Shown piece by piece: positions 16,143-25,899 of a DNA stretch of 45,403 nt. Made by a program: the position numbers and the translations under genes. Source of the DNA: a virus; the IMG/VR virus record IMGVR_UViG_3300031857_000376, positions 1 to 45,403 of that record; one strand, given 5' to 3'. The notes below the pieces were generated by a model, which ran no database searches, was not told where the DNA came from, and worked only from the letters and a program-made list of their open reading frames with translations. Numbering within the stretch: the stretch's first letter is position 1; each line of letters begins with the position of its first letter.

Positions 16143-19100
16143 TGAATGACTTCGATCTCTATGAGACAGTAGTACCACTCAAAAAAGAAAATGAACCTAA
16201 AGCTAATGGTACGTTGTCTTTAATGTATGGGTTAAACAATGGTAATTTCTTAGGGGCAGCACAAGAACAAGCAATATTAGGGCCAGCACACGTAGCTAAT
16301 GAACGTGCTAAACTTGCACGTACAGATGAAATGCAACTTCTTAAAGAAGCTACATTAAACTTAGCTAAGGAACAAAATACTCTTGGAGTAGAGACAGCCT
16401 TAAACGAACTTAGACAACTTGCTACACCTAAAGCACCTTCCTTCCATGATGATGTAGTTGACAGTGTTGCTCCTGAAATTGAAGTCGCTATGATTAAGTC
16501 TGGTAAAGGCTTGGATGAAATTAATCGTAGAACACTACAACTTAAGAATGATGTAGCATTACGTACTTTGTTAGAAATAAACATTGATAGCTTAGATGAA
16601 CGTGGTATTGCTAATCAATTTTTACGTGATGCATTTGGTTACACGACTGCACAAGATTGGGGCAGATTGTCTCCGGTAGTTAATGAGATGTTGGAAGCTA
16701 ATGGGTTTGCTGGTAGTAGAGCACTTACGTTTGCAACTGCTGCTGAGAATACACGCACATTGTTACGTACTATTCCTAGCGAAGATGTTGGTAAAATTTT
16801 AAACACCATTACTAGTAAGCTTATTCCTGTACTGGGTGAAGGTGGTACACGTAGATTCTTAACTGCTGTTAGTACTTCACTTACTTCAGACCCTATATCA
16901 GAAGTAGTTTTTGGTAGTTTAGATGTTCTTATGTTAACTGGCATAGCTAAGGCTGGTATTCGTGCATCTTTAAAAGCGTCTAATGGAGTATCCGTAGGTA
17001 AAACTATTGGTGCTGGTGACGCTGTAGCTGCCGACTTAGCTACAACTATTGAGCATGGTAAAGGTGTACTTGGGGCAAGTAAAACTGATGCTGTAGATGC
17101 AGCTATGTCTAGTCGTACTCTTTTGTCAAGTGAGCTAGATGGTGCGTCCCCAGAGGTACAAGCAGCCCTCCGTAAACGCCTTGAAACCACCCTTAAAGAC
17201 CTTGAAAACAGTATGTACACAGGTGGGGCTAACCTAGACGAAATAATGGCTTCTAAGGCCCGTTTAGAGCGTATTTACAATAAGGAATCTAACCCTTCTA
17301 TTGTGTCTTCTAAAGTAACTCCTGACGTACAAATAGGTAAGCTTAATGTAGACGTACTCTATGGTGATGCTAATGGTAATGCATTCTCAACAGCAGAAGA
17401 AGCATTAGACTATTATAAGCAATGGAAACGTGGTGAGTTGGAAGTAGTACCTGTTGGTGGCACTGATGCTGAAAAAGTACGCATTATGCAAGACTTAGAT
17501 AGTAAAATTGCAACACTAACTAATGAAATTGTAATTACTAAATATAAACCTATATTAAGTACATCAAATAATTTGGCTGACTTAAAGCGTGAGTCACCAC
17601 TGTTTAATTATGCAAGAATACAGTCAACCGATGATAGCCGTACTATCCCCGGTGCTAGGGCAGTAACTGAAGCACAACCATTATTGCAAGATGTGTGGCA
17701 GTCTATCCGTACAAACGTGTTTCAAAAAGAACGTTTAGTTGTGGATAACTTACTTGAGACTTTACCTAAACAAACTAAAGTAGTTATTAGGAATGATGCT
17801 GGTCGATCATATTACATGGCAGCGTCTGACACAATGGTATTGTATGGCGGTAATAAAGATATGAATGTGTTTACACATGAAATAATTCATGCTGTAACTT
17901 CTAATAAACTTGCATTTGGTAAAAAGAATCCTAATAGTAGCATTGGTAAAATTGTGTCCAACATGGACAATTTACGTGCTGTTGTTATTAGTAACATTGA
18001 CAAAGTAAAAGATAGAGATTTAAAAAATACTTTAGAATATTTGACAAAAGACTTAGAAGAATTTAGTACGTCTGGTTTGTATAGTATTAATCAACTTCCT
18101 AAAGTTGCTGTGTTTTTAGATTCTATTAAATATAAGAATACAACTTTGTTATCTGCTTTGTGGAATAGTTTTAAAGATTTGTTAGGCTTTGGTAAGAAAG
18201 ATACAGCACTGTCTGAGTGGTTTGGATTGGTTGAGGAAATATCTAAACAAGGTTTGACTGTACAACTTCCTGAAGTAATTAGAGCAGGTGATAATGCTTT
18301 TAGAAACCCTTCTGTAATACGTGTCTATCCTAAGCATGGTGAAGTAGCTGTAGATAAACATACAGATAATTTGTTGAAGCAGTTTGAAGAAACTGTAGCA
18401 CAACGTATTGATGCAGACCCTATGTTTGCCCCCACATCTGAAGGATTTTATGTACGTCAGAAAGTAGATATGCCTGTTTTCTTGGAAGATATTGGTAAAA
18501 TATCTCAGGATGAGTTGGATAAGATGCACATTGCATTAGGTAAGATTAATCCTCGTCTGGCATCTGTTGATTCTATTTATTCACCTGCACTTACCAGTAT
18601 GTACAAAAGAACTAAATATGGTAAAGTGTACAGTGATTTTATTAAAACTAGTTTTGACAAGCTTAATGCTGCTTCAATTGACAAGGTTAACCGAGCACTT
18701 GTACACACAGAAAAACTTAAGCGTGATATGACTGCGTTTGAGTTGGGTGAGAATGGTGTTAAGACAGCTAATGAACAAGAAGCCTATTATGCATTTCGTA
18801 CAATGCGTAACATGCAATATTATTATAAAAATAAAGAAGCTGTAAATGCATTAACTGCTCGTGGCTACCACAACGTATTTATTGGTCTGGATGAACTTGG
18901 TCAATTTACTGGCCCTGCTAAAAAGCGTAACTTAGAAGACTTCATGTATAAGAATGTATATGATGTTGATAACAATAAGATGGTTACAGTTACACTAGAC
19001 AATGTAGCAGAGTTAGACAGTCGTGGACTACAGATTTATGAATATGCTAAAGCACAACAAGTACAAGGCCGTAGAGGTCATATAACTGTTGTAGCTGTCC

Positions 19101-21529
19101 CACCTAATAAATTAAGAGTTGGAGATATATCTAGTGTTGTAGGTAGAGTTGATGGCGCATATAGCCGTATCTACACTGAAGAATACTTTATTAAGATTAA
19201 AGGTAAACAACTAGTTAATGACGTAGAAGAAGAAATGGAATATGCTTTCCGTACTGCTGCATCAGAAAAAGATGCTGCTGCTTATGTAAAAGGCATGAAT
19301 AGTTTACTGGATACACGTAAGGGATTGAAAATAATTACAACTGCTGATGTATCTAAAGCATTGGGTATGTTTGAGAAAGAAGCTGAGAAACTAGCTACTG
19401 ATCTTAACAACGGTGTGTTTGATGGTGCTAGAGCTAAGTTTAACTACACTAGACTTGATGATAATTTCTTTAGAGATACTACTGGTATTGGTAGCGATGA
19501 CATGTCTGGTGGTAAGGTGTTCTGGTCTGAGCGAACAGAGCAAGGTGTTAAGTCTATTAGCACTGGTAGCAGTGACTTAGAGATACAAGGGCCGTTACAG
19601 AGTTTAGAAGCTGAGATTAGTAATACAGCTAGATTCACTGCGATTAATGAGTGGAGGCGTAATGCTATTCAACGTTGGTACAATACATTTGAGGATGTTA
19701 TCTCTGCTTCAGATAAGTTGAATACAAAGACTGCTGAGGATGTGTTCTTTAATGTTGTTAACAATGCTAAGGGTTATGCACTAACAGATGACTTACCTAG
19801 ACAAATGTTGTCTACCAAAGACTTCATCATCAATCAACTTGCAGTTAAAACAACTGATGAAAAGTTGATTCAACATGCTGTTAACACCATTACTAATAAC
19901 GTTGTGCCTACTGCATTCTCTCACGTAGGACAAGTAATACGTAAAGCAAATGTATTGGAGTGGGCTAAAGGTGTTAACTCAACGTTGATGTTAGGTATGT
20001 TTGCACCCGCACAACTTGCTGTACAAGCATCAGGTATGCTGTTAGCAGCCACTATGAGTCCTTTACATGGGGTTAAAGCAGCTTTCTCAATAAGACCAAT
20101 TTTAATTGCATTAACATCTGATAACCCTACTGTATGGAATAAAGTACATAGGTGGGCTAGTGTAGCTAAATATACTGGCATGGATATGTCTGAATTTGGT
20201 AGAGTTGCTGCTGCAATTAAACGTGTTGGTTTGTTAGATAACATTGGTGCATCTTCTGTTTACAACAGTGGTGAAGGTAGTGTTAACATCTTTGCTAAAA
20301 ATCAAAATAGATTTAGACAAGCACAAATGATGTTCTTTAATACTGGTGAAGAAATTAACCGAGTAGGTGCTTTTGAAATTGCACGTAGGGAATTTATTGC
20401 ACGTAACCCCGGATTGAATTGGGAATCAAACACTGCTTTAGAAACCATTGTACAACGTGCAGATGACTTGTCTATGAATATGTCTCAAGTTAATGAGGCA
20501 CGTTTTAGTAAAGGCATATTAGGACTTCCTTTACAATTTTTACAGCACAACATTAGACTTGGTACAAATATTTTTGCTGCTATGTCGGGATTGATTGGTA
20601 AGAAGTCACCTACATTAACAACTAAAGAAGCATTTCAGTTAACTCTTGGTAGTTATTTGTTGTATGGTATTAATAATAATGCTACACCTGACTTTATTGA
20701 AGATTGGTTAGGAGAAAAACTTAACAATATTTTGTCTGAGCAACAAAAGCAATATTTAACACAAGGGTTGTTAGCAGGTATCATTGCAACTGTAGGTGAA
20801 GAACTTACAGGTCAACGTACAAACATTGCGTTAGGTACTCGCCTATCTTCTTTACAATGGTATGAAGACTTGGGAGATGCTGTGTATGGTTTGTTTAAAG
20901 GAGAGAAGGTGGACATAGCTAAACTAGCTGGCCCTACTGGTTCTACTTTAAAATCTATCTTAGAAATACCAGCAATCTTTACAGACTACATAAGTAAAGA
21001 TGAGTTTAGTTTAGCTGACTTTGGTAGAACATTGTCTACACTTGGTGCAACAATGGTGTCTTCATGGAGAGGTATTGACAAAGCATATTGGGCCTATCAT
21101 GCTAATGGCATGGTATTGAATAAACGTGGCGACCCACAAGCTATATTGACTACTCCTGAGATGATATTCCAAGCTCTTGGTTTCCAAAGTACAGAAGCAT
21201 ACGAGAGTAGTACTGTATTTAAAACTAATCAAGACTACAATAACACAATGCAACGTTATGCTGACACTGTAATGAGACTAGAAGGACTAGCACGTAAAGC
21301 TTACCTTGCTGGTGATATTGAGTCTATGAATGCTAACTATAGGGCAGCTAGTGCAATTACTGCACCACTAACAGAAGCAGATCAAATAAAAATTAAAAGA
21401 ATGGTTAGAGATTCTACTTCATATGACACTGTAGGTAGAGAAGCATTTAACAAGTGGGCTACACAAATGTCTAGCCATAAGAATCGGTTACTAGTAACAA
21501 ATCCATATGGAGAAGTGAATGGCGAATAG
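16142..21529 (+). CDS. Very large internal virion/ejection protein with HExxH metal site
   Basis: 1795 aa, the largest gene here. Residues about 550-600 hold HEIIH (579-583) inside MNVFTHEIIHAVTSNK, the zinc-binding signature of gluzincin-type peptidases. The flanks (VVIRNDAGRSYYMAASDTMVLYGG before, an acidic helical stretch after) fit the minimal peptidase-like domains of large phage polyvalent proteins. The middle is long and helical. Around residues 1280-1325 there is a hydrophobic stretch (LMLGMFAPAQLAVQASGMLLAATM), and a C-terminal region resembles T7 gp16-type ejection proteins (RFRQAQMMFFNTGEEINRVGAFEIARREF). It is probably packed in the head and ejected to form a channel across the envelope; the metal site may process or digest something. 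Overlaps the next gene by 11 bases. Confidence 0.75.
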   Translation: MNDFDLYETVVPLKKENEPKANGTLSLMYGLNNGNFLGAAQEQAILGPAHVANERAKLARTDEMQLLKEATLNLAKEQNTLGVETALNELRQLATPKAPSFHDDVVDSVAPEIEVAMIKSGKGLDEINRRTLQLKNDVALRTLLEINIDSLDERGIANQFLRDAFGYTTAQDWGRLSPVVNEMLEANGFAGSRALTFATAAENTRTLLRTIPSEDVGKILNTITSKLIPVLGEGGTRRFLTAVSTSLTSDPISEVVFGSLDVLMLTGIAKAGIRASLKASNGVSVGKTIGAGDAVAADLATTIEHGKGVLGASKTDAVDAAMSSRTLLSSELDGASPEVQAALRKRLETTLKDLENSMYTGGANLDEIMASKARLERIYNKESNPSIVSSKVTPDVQIGKLNVDVLYGDANGNAFSTAEEALDYYKQWKRGELEVVPVGGTDAEKVRIMQDLDSKIATLTNEIVITKYKPILSTSNNLADLKRESPLFNYARIQSTDDSRTIPGARAVTEAQPLLQDVWQSIRTNVFQKERLVVDNLLETLPKQTKVVIRNDAGRSYYMAASDTMVLYGGNKDMNVFTHEIIHAVTSNKLAFGKKNPNSSIGKIVSNMDNLRAVVISNIDKVKDRDLKNTLEYLTKDLEEFSTSGLYSINQLPKVAVFLDSIKYKNTTLLSALWNSFKDLLGFGKKDTALSEWFGLVEEISKQGLTVQLPEVIRAGDNAFRNPSVIRVYPKHGEVAVDKHTDNLLKQFEETVAQRIDADPMFAPTSEGFYVRQKVDMPVFLEDIGKISQDELDKMHIALGKINPRLASVDSIYSPALTSMYKRTKYGKVYSDFIKTSFDKLNAASIDKVNRALVHTEKLKRDMTAFELGENGVKTANEQEAYYAFRTMRNMQYYYKNKEAVNALTARGYHNVFIGLDELGQFTGPAKKRNLEDFMYKNVYDVDNNKMVTVTLDNVAELDSRGLQIYEYAKAQQVQGRRGHITVVAVPPNKLRVGDISSVVGRVDGAYSRIYTEEYFIKIKGKQLVNDVEEEMEYAFRTAASEKDAAAYVKGMNSLLDTRKGLKIITTADVSKALGMFEKEAEKLATDLNNGVFDGARAKFNYTRLDDNFFRDTTGIGSDDMSGGKVFWSERTEQGVKSISTGSSDLEIQGPLQSLEAEISNTARFTAINEWRRNAIQRWYNTFEDVISASDKLNTKTAEDVFFNVVNNAKGYALTDDLPRQMLSTKDFIINQLAVKTTDEKLIQHAVNTITNNVVPTAFSHVGQVIRKANVLEWAKGVNSTLMLGMFAPAQLAVQASGMLLAATMSPLHGVKAAFSIRPILIALTSDNPTVWNKVHRWASVAKYTGMDMSEFGRVAAAIKRVGLLDNIGASSVYNSGEGSVNIFAKNQNRFRQAQMMFFNTGEEINRVGAFEIARREFIARNPGLNWESNTALETIVQRADDLSMNMSQVNEARFSKGILGLPLQFLQHNIRLGTNIFAAMSGLIGKKSPTLTTKEAFQLTLGSYLLYGINNNATPDFIEDWLGEKLNNILSEQQKQYLTQGLLAGIIATVGEELTGQRTNIALGTRLSSLQWYEDLGDAVYGLFKGEKVDIAKLAGPTGSTLKSILEIPAIFTDYISKDEFSLADFGRTLSTLGATMVSSWRGIDKAYWAYHANGMVLNKRGDPQAILTTPEMIFQALGFQSTEAYESSTVFKTNQDYNNTMQRYADTVMRLEGLARKAYLAGDIESMNANYRAASAITAPLTEADQIKIKRMVRDSTSYDTVGREAFNKWATQMSSHKNRLLVTNPYGEVNGE

Positions 21530-24398
21530 TATGTACAGAACAGACATTACACAGAGCGTTGAGCCAGCAATGGCTAATCCTAATACACTAGCTAAAGTTA
21601 GTGAGGCACAAGCTGCTCAAGTAAGAAGTGAAACAGCAATGCAAGAAACTTTCTCTAAAGTTGGTGCTGACATATTTAGTGGTGTTTATAAAGCATATGA
21701 TACACAGCAAAAAGAAAAGAAAGTAAAAGCATTAGGTGAGCAAATAGGTGTTGAAGTAACTGATCTACAAACTCAATTAGATGATATTATTGCCTCTGAC
21801 ACAGCTTACAAAACACAAGCTGAATTAGAACGAGCACAGATGATAGGCAACGAAGACGAGATTCGTGCTGGTGCTATGCTTGCTGGTGCAGACCCTGTTA
21901 TTGCTAATCAAGTAGCAAATGTATTTACTACTGAGAATGAGAATAAATTTATCTCAAACTTTAGAGAAGAACAACAACGTATTATGTTAGCACGTGATGC
22001 TATGCCTCAACGTCAACATGAAATGATGTTACGTTCAGAAGCATTGTTAAAGAAAGCAATTGCAGAAACTCCTGAACTGGCTAATAACTTCAGACAAATT
22101 GCTGAGCAAGTTACTGGTAAAGCACGTGTAGATTTATACAGTGTTAACAAATTGTACGAAGACATTAACTTCATTGAGCGTCAAAAACAAGAGGCAGGTA
22201 AAGCTGCACAGAAGCAAGAAGACATGATGCGTACTGCATATGTCAACGATAGGAAACAAGCTGGCGGTATTAGTGAAACACAAGCTCTTTTAGAATGGCA
22301 ACAAAAGAGTCCTAAAGAAAAGTATGATTTAGCACAGGCATCTGTTGCGTATGCACAAAGTTCAAAAGATGCAGATGCTGCATTGAAAGCTGGTGGTGAT
22401 GCCTTAACGAATCTTACTACACTTGCTAAAATTAGTTTTGAGAATGAACTTATGGGTGATAATGCACACGTACTATCTCAATTAAAAATTCTTGGTGTAT
22501 CACCACAACAAATTGCTTCTGGTACAGTTCCACCTGAAATTGCAAACAGTACAGAATATAAAAAGCTTATTGAGACTGGTGGTAGTAAAATACTTATGAC
22601 CTTGGATGCTCAATATAAAACCATGAACGATAAGTTGATGGAGAAAATGAAGACTGTACCTGCTGATGCTGCTAAGGCACGTCAAGCACAAGAAGACTTG
22701 AAGAAGTGGTATGATGACACTAAGAAATATTATACAGAAAATAAAACTAGTTGGTTAGTTGCCACCACTACTAACCCTGATGGTTTGGCTACACTTCAAA
22801 AGAGATTGAATGTAGTTAACAGCTTAGTTCAATCCTTGAGTTTGCCACCTGATGTTATTGCATCTCTTGGTATGACAGGTGATAAGCAAGCATATAATGA
22901 TGCACGTGCTCGTTATCCAAAGACAGCTAAAGCATTAGATCACTTTGCAATGTTGCGTGAGAAAGCAATGCAAGGTGTGCCAGATACTGAGTGGATGCAA
23001 CTTATGAAAGACATTGATTCATTTAATGGGGAGAAGCAAGGCACTGCTCCAACAACCCTTACAGAAGCTGTTGCATCATGTGTTACATATGAACAGTGTA
23101 ATGACATTACTAGAAAAGCTGCTACAGATAAGAATGTTGTTGTAGAAGACCCTATTGCTCATGTTAATAAACAAGTACAACTTGCATTCGCAGACCCTGC
23201 TAATACAGAGCGTCTGTTAAAGGGTGGGATAGCTTCTATTAATGAATTTATTAATACACGTGTTCAACCAGCAGATAAGCCTAACATTGTTAATTTAATT
23301 AACATGGCTGCTGAAAACAATGTTTATGGTGCATTGGGGCATGGAGATAAAGCTAAGGCATCCTTTACAGAAGCATTGGCTTATTACGATAGGTACAAAG
23401 ACATTGGTATTACAATTACATTTAAAGATGTTACTGGTGCTAGTGCATTACTAGTAGCACCTACACGTCCTATGTCTAATGTACCACAAAATAAACTTAG
23501 TGTGTTGCAAGATTGGCAACGAGCAGGTTCTAGACCACCTTCTAGTATGGGACAACTACAATCACGTTTAAGTGCTGTAGATGATGTATTGAAACTACAA
23601 TCACAACTTACTGGTGTGTCCATATTTGAACTGCGTAAGAACTTCATTAAAACATTTACTAGCCAAGGTAGTGTTAGCGAAGCATATGGTGCTCAAACAC
23701 AAGCAATGGTTAGTGGAGAAACACCTGCTGCTGTAGTTGCACCTGAGTCTGTTGTTCCAGCATCAGAGTTAGGTAGTCAGCAATTTCCAATGACACCTGC
23801 ACCCGCAGCATCTGCTACAACTAGTGACTTCACTGGTGCTGCACCAATACCTGCTAGTGCGTTAGCTAATCAAGAAGCAATGAGACTTGCAGAAGAAAAA
23901 GCTAATGCTGCTAAACCTTCACGTGAGGCAACAGGAAAATTAATTGATGAGACTAAACGACCCGATGGTACAAACAAAGGTACAGGCTATTTAGGTGTAT
24001 TAAAAGCATCTGACGGTAGTGATGTTACTGAGTTTTCTATGTCATCATCTGATGTTAAAGTTAAAGGTAAAGAAATTGATTTTCCAACTATAGTACCTAC
24101 CTTAACTAAAGCTGAAGTTAATTTAATGTTGACTGATATTATTCCAAATAATAAACGCATACCAGATGCGATATATAAGAAGGCAGTAGACCATGCTAAG
24201 AAGCGTATTAAAGAAGGTAAGAGTGTGTTTGCAGAGACAGGGGATTATAAACCAGCAGATATTATTGCGCCAAAGAAAAACCCTTTGTCTGGTAAAAGAC
24301 CTGACTTACAGCCTGATGCTGCCCCTGCTATTAGTAACAGTGTTAAGCCTATTAGTGCTGATGAAGTCTTCAAACAACTTAATAAACCCCTCAAATAA
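21519..24398 (+). CDS. Large internal virion protein with a C-terminal phage-specific module
   Basis: 959 aa. Residues 1-800 are helical, Ala/Gln-rich and low in Cys, with heptad-like stretches (QAAQVRSETAMQETFSKVGADIFSGVYKAYD, RQKQEAGKAAQKQEDMMRTAY), resembling T7 gp15-type core proteins. A Pro/Ala-rich linker (about 740-800) leads to a module starting GTNKGTGYLGVLKASDGSDVTEFSM, with KEIDFPTIVPTLTKAEVNLML, IPDAIYKKAVDHAKKRIKEGKSVFA. I recognise this module from other phage virion proteins, where it is often near lysozyme-like domains. Probably forms part of the ejected core. The lytic transglycosylase gene begins one base after its stop. Confidence 0.75.
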   Translation: MANSMYRTDITQSVEPAMANPNTLAKVSEAQAAQVRSETAMQETFSKVGADIFSGVYKAYDTQQKEKKVKALGEQIGVEVTDLQTQLDDIIASDTAYKTQAELERAQMIGNEDEIRAGAMLAGADPVIANQVANVFTTENENKFISNFREEQQRIMLARDAMPQRQHEMMLRSEALLKKAIAETPELANNFRQIAEQVTGKARVDLYSVNKLYEDINFIERQKQEAGKAAQKQEDMMRTAYVNDRKQAGGISETQALLEWQQKSPKEKYDLAQASVAYAQSSKDADAALKAGGDALTNLTTLAKISFENELMGDNAHVLSQLKILGVSPQQIASGTVPPEIANSTEYKKLIETGGSKILMTLDAQYKTMNDKLMEKMKTVPADAAKARQAQEDLKKWYDDTKKYYTENKTSWLVATTTNPDGLATLQKRLNVVNSLVQSLSLPPDVIASLGMTGDKQAYNDARARYPKTAKALDHFAMLREKAMQGVPDTEWMQLMKDIDSFNGEKQGTAPTTLTEAVASCVTYEQCNDITRKAATDKNVVVEDPIAHVNKQVQLAFADPANTERLLKGGIASINEFINTRVQPADKPNIVNLINMAAENNVYGALGHGDKAKASFTEALAYYDRYKDIGITITFKDVTGASALLVAPTRPMSNVPQNKLSVLQDWQRAGSRPPSSMGQLQSRLSAVDDVLKLQSQLTGVSIFELRKNFIKTFTSQGSVSEAYGAQTQAMVSGETPAAVVAPESVVPASELGSQQFPMTPAPAASATTSDFTGAAPIPASALANQEAMRLAEEKANAAKPSREATGKLIDETKRPDGTNKGTGYLGVLKASDGSDVTEFSMSSSDVKVKGKEIDFPTIVPTLTKAEVNLMLTDIIPNNKRIPDAIYKKAVDHAKKRIKEGKSVFAETGDYKPADIIAPKKNPLSGKRPDLQPDAAPAISNSVKPISADEVFKQLNKPLK

Positions 24399-24399
24399 T

Positions 24400-24897
24400 A
24401 TGGATGCGATAACTAAATTACAAGCTATGACACCTGAGCAACGTTCTAAGTTGCAATGGAACGACCCAATGCTAGATGCATTAGCTGACAAGTTAGAACA
24501 AGCTGACGGACTACCTCAGTATTCTTTGAGAGCATTAAAGTTTGCTGAGAACACAGGGTATAAAGATGGCAAAATTGAATTCACTAAGAACGATAGTACA
24601 AAGGTTAGTCCTGCGGGAGCTAAAGGACTAATGCAGTTTATGGACAATACACAGAAGTTACAAGGGGGGATGTTTAAGCATAACCACTTAGACCCTGTTG
24701 AGTCACTGGCTGCTGCTTCTAGATATTTAAAATACACTTTAAATAATCAATATAAAGGAAATGTAATTGCTGCATTTGCAGATTATAATGGTGGGCCTCC
24801 TGCTGCTAATAATGTTCTTGCAGGTAAGAAACCACCTAAAAAAGAAACTATTAATTACTTAGAAAAAATAAAAGAGTTTTATAAAGTAAACAAATAA
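24400..24897 (+). CDS. Lytic transglycosylase (SLT-type), virion-associated
   Basis: 165 aa from ATG 24400, one base after the upstream stop. The soluble lytic transglycosylase fold is visible: helix with catalytic Glu in RALKFAENTGYKDG, then SPAGAKGLMQFM (the G-x2-GLMQ motif), DPVESLAAASRYLKY, and AAFADYNGGPPAA (the A-YN-G motif). Such enzymes cleave the MurNAc-GlcNAc bond with 1,6-anhydro product. In T7 the domain is fused to gp16; here it is a free-standing last gene of the ejection-protein group. It probably opens the peptidoglycan locally during DNA entry. Confidence 0.87.
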   Translation: MDAITKLQAMTPEQRSKLQWNDPMLDALADKLEQADGLPQYSLRALKFAENTGYKDGKIEFTKNDSTKVSPAGAKGLMQFMDNTQKLQGGMFKHNHLDPVESLAAASRYLKYTLNNQYKGNVIAAFADYNGGPPAANNVLAGKKPPKKETINYLEKIKEFYKVNK

Positions 24898-24922
24898 AAA
24901 AGGGGCATTTGAAGCCCCTTTT
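24898..24922. terminator. Bidirectional terminator between convergent late and early blocks
   Basis: AAAAGGGGC (24898-24906), a seven-base loop, then GCCCCTTTT (24914-24922): a nine-pair stem flanked by A and T runs, so it can end transcription from both sides. It overlaps the end of the transglycosylase gene, and the first leftward gene stops 30 bases further on. A one-mismatch copy of the TTACTAGTAA word begins two bases after it (24924-24933). Confidence 0.9.
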
Positions 24923-24951
24923 GTTACTAGTATTACGCTACCTTAGCCACA

Positions 24952-25344
24952 TCAAATCCCAAGAGGCGCATCATCGTCATAGTCAGATGCTCCCCGCCAC
25001 GTAGTTCTGCTTGATTCCGCAGGTGCTTTCGCAGGGCTGATCTCGCTTGGTCGTAGCTTTTGAACGATGTTTTCAATGACTTTGGCAGACTGCCCTTCAC
25101 TCGCTTGATTTTGTACACGTTGTTTCCTTTCTTCTTTTGCAATTAAATACTCAATGTTGTGCTTAGCCTTCATCAAGTCTCCTATAGAGTCACCTTTATA
25201 CTTATGGCGTAGCAAGTATTTCAATGCACTTGCTTCCCAACCATTCATATCATAGGCTTCCCATATCTCCCACGGCTGAATCTTATGACCCTTGTAATGA
25301 CTACCGCCATACTGTTTACTCATTACTTGTTCATAACTATCCAT
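24952..25344 (-). CDS. DUF3310-domain protein
   Basis: 130 aa from ATG 25344, which overlaps the upstream TAA (TAATG); an ATG two codons earlier is less likely. Residues 8-70 carry the DUF3310 pattern: KQYGGSHYKGHKIQPWEIWE, NGWEASALKYLLRHKYKGDS, DLMKAKHNIEYLIA. This domain is frequent in phage early regions, sometimes fused to nucleotide kinases, and its own activity is not established. The C-terminal 60 residues are polar and look disordered. Last gene of the leftward operon. Confidence 0.85.
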   Translation of the reverse strand: MDSYEQVMSKQYGGSHYKGHKIQPWEIWEAYDMNGWEASALKYLLRHKYKGDSIGDLMKAKHNIEYLIAKEERKQRVQNQASEGQSAKVIENIVQKLRPSEISPAKAPAESSRTTWRGASDYDDDAPLGI

Positions 25345-25535
25345 TACCATTCTCCTTCTGCACTTCGCATTAAATAAGCATACACAGTATTTGGTGCTAC
25401 AGAGTATATTTGTTCCGGTGTGTCACCACAAAATGCATTGTTAGACCTTGTCCACCATTTCTCAGCTAGTTCCTCACCCAGCATTGCTAATAGTAGTGCT
25501 TCGCATCGTTTACGAAGTAATTGTTCATCCATCAT
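25344..25535 (-). CDS. Small protein with DUF2384-like (MbcA/ParS-type) pattern
   Basis: 63 aa. KWWTRSNNAFCGDTPEQIYS, then VYAYLMRSAEGEW, follows the layout of DUF2384-like domains (W.....AFGG.TP.E.......V..YL), which are small helical domains also known from antitoxins. A helical N-terminus (LLRKRCEALLLAMLGEELAE) precedes it. Both ends overlap neighbours by 1-4 bases. There is no toxin partner next door, so a toxin-antitoxin role is not supported. Confidence 0.6.
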   Translation of the reverse strand: MMDEQLLRKRCEALLLAMLGEELAEKWWTRSNNAFCGDTPEQIYSVAPNTVYAYLMRSAEGEW

Positions 25536-25711
25536 TCAGCTTTCTTAAACAATGCTGGTATCTTATCGTTTTCTTTAGCTTGTTCTAGTGCATCACTGAG
25601 AAGTTTAATAAAGCCAGTTTGTACAATTAGTTGCATCATCTCAGGGCTTATGTCGTCCAACTGAACATCAGCACTACCATCCTCATTTTCTTTGATTAGT
25701 TTGATAATCAT
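25532..25711 (-). CDS. Small acidic protein, unknown
   Basis: 59 aa: MIIKLIKENEDGSADVQLDD, then ISPEMMQLIVQTGFIKLLSDALEQAKENDKIP. Its TGA overlaps the next ATG by four bases, and a ribosome-site-like GGAAAATAAAG precedes the start. One mixed strand and helix unit; no family recognised. The coupling on its downstream side supports it as a real gene. Confidence 0.6.
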   Translation of the reverse strand: MIIKLIKENEDGSADVQLDDISPEMMQLIVQTGFIKLLSDALEQAKENDKIPALFKKAE

Positions 25712-25713
25712 CT

Positions 25714-25899
25714 TTATTTTCCTTCCGCAATTCTAAAATCATTTCTATTACCTACAAAGGTATTGCACACTTGATGCACTTTACCATCTTTGGTTTTAAA
25801 AGTCAATACAACTTCTAATGATTTGTCTACTTCATACAACCGAACACCTAAGTGGTGTCGTAGTGTATGTAACATTTGGTAGCTTTCACTGTTGTTCAT
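25714..25899 (-). CDS. Small protein, unknown
   Basis: 61 aa, beginning inside the 3' end of the sigma factor gene (14-base overlap), with GAGG upstream. SESYQMLHTLRHHLGVRLYEVDKSLEVVLTFKTKDGKVHQVCNTF looks like a small alpha/beta domain. No family recognised. Because translation is coupled to the sigma factor, an anti-sigma or co-factor role is worth considering, but nothing in the sequence shows it. Confidence 0.6.
   Translation of the reverse strand: MNNSESYQMLHTLRHHLGVRLYEVDKSLEVVLTFKTKDGKVHQVCNTFVGNRNDFRIAEGK

Noticed and set aside
24933-25142. 69-codon minus-strand frame overlapping the DUF3310 gene
   Set aside because: The DUF3310 frame shows family patterns; the alternative is basic, featureless and lacks a ribosome site.
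25344-25535. Toxin-antitoxin pair based on the DUF2384-like pattern
   Set aside because: No RES-type or other toxin gene adjoins, and the neighbours are small unrelated proteins within a replication operon.
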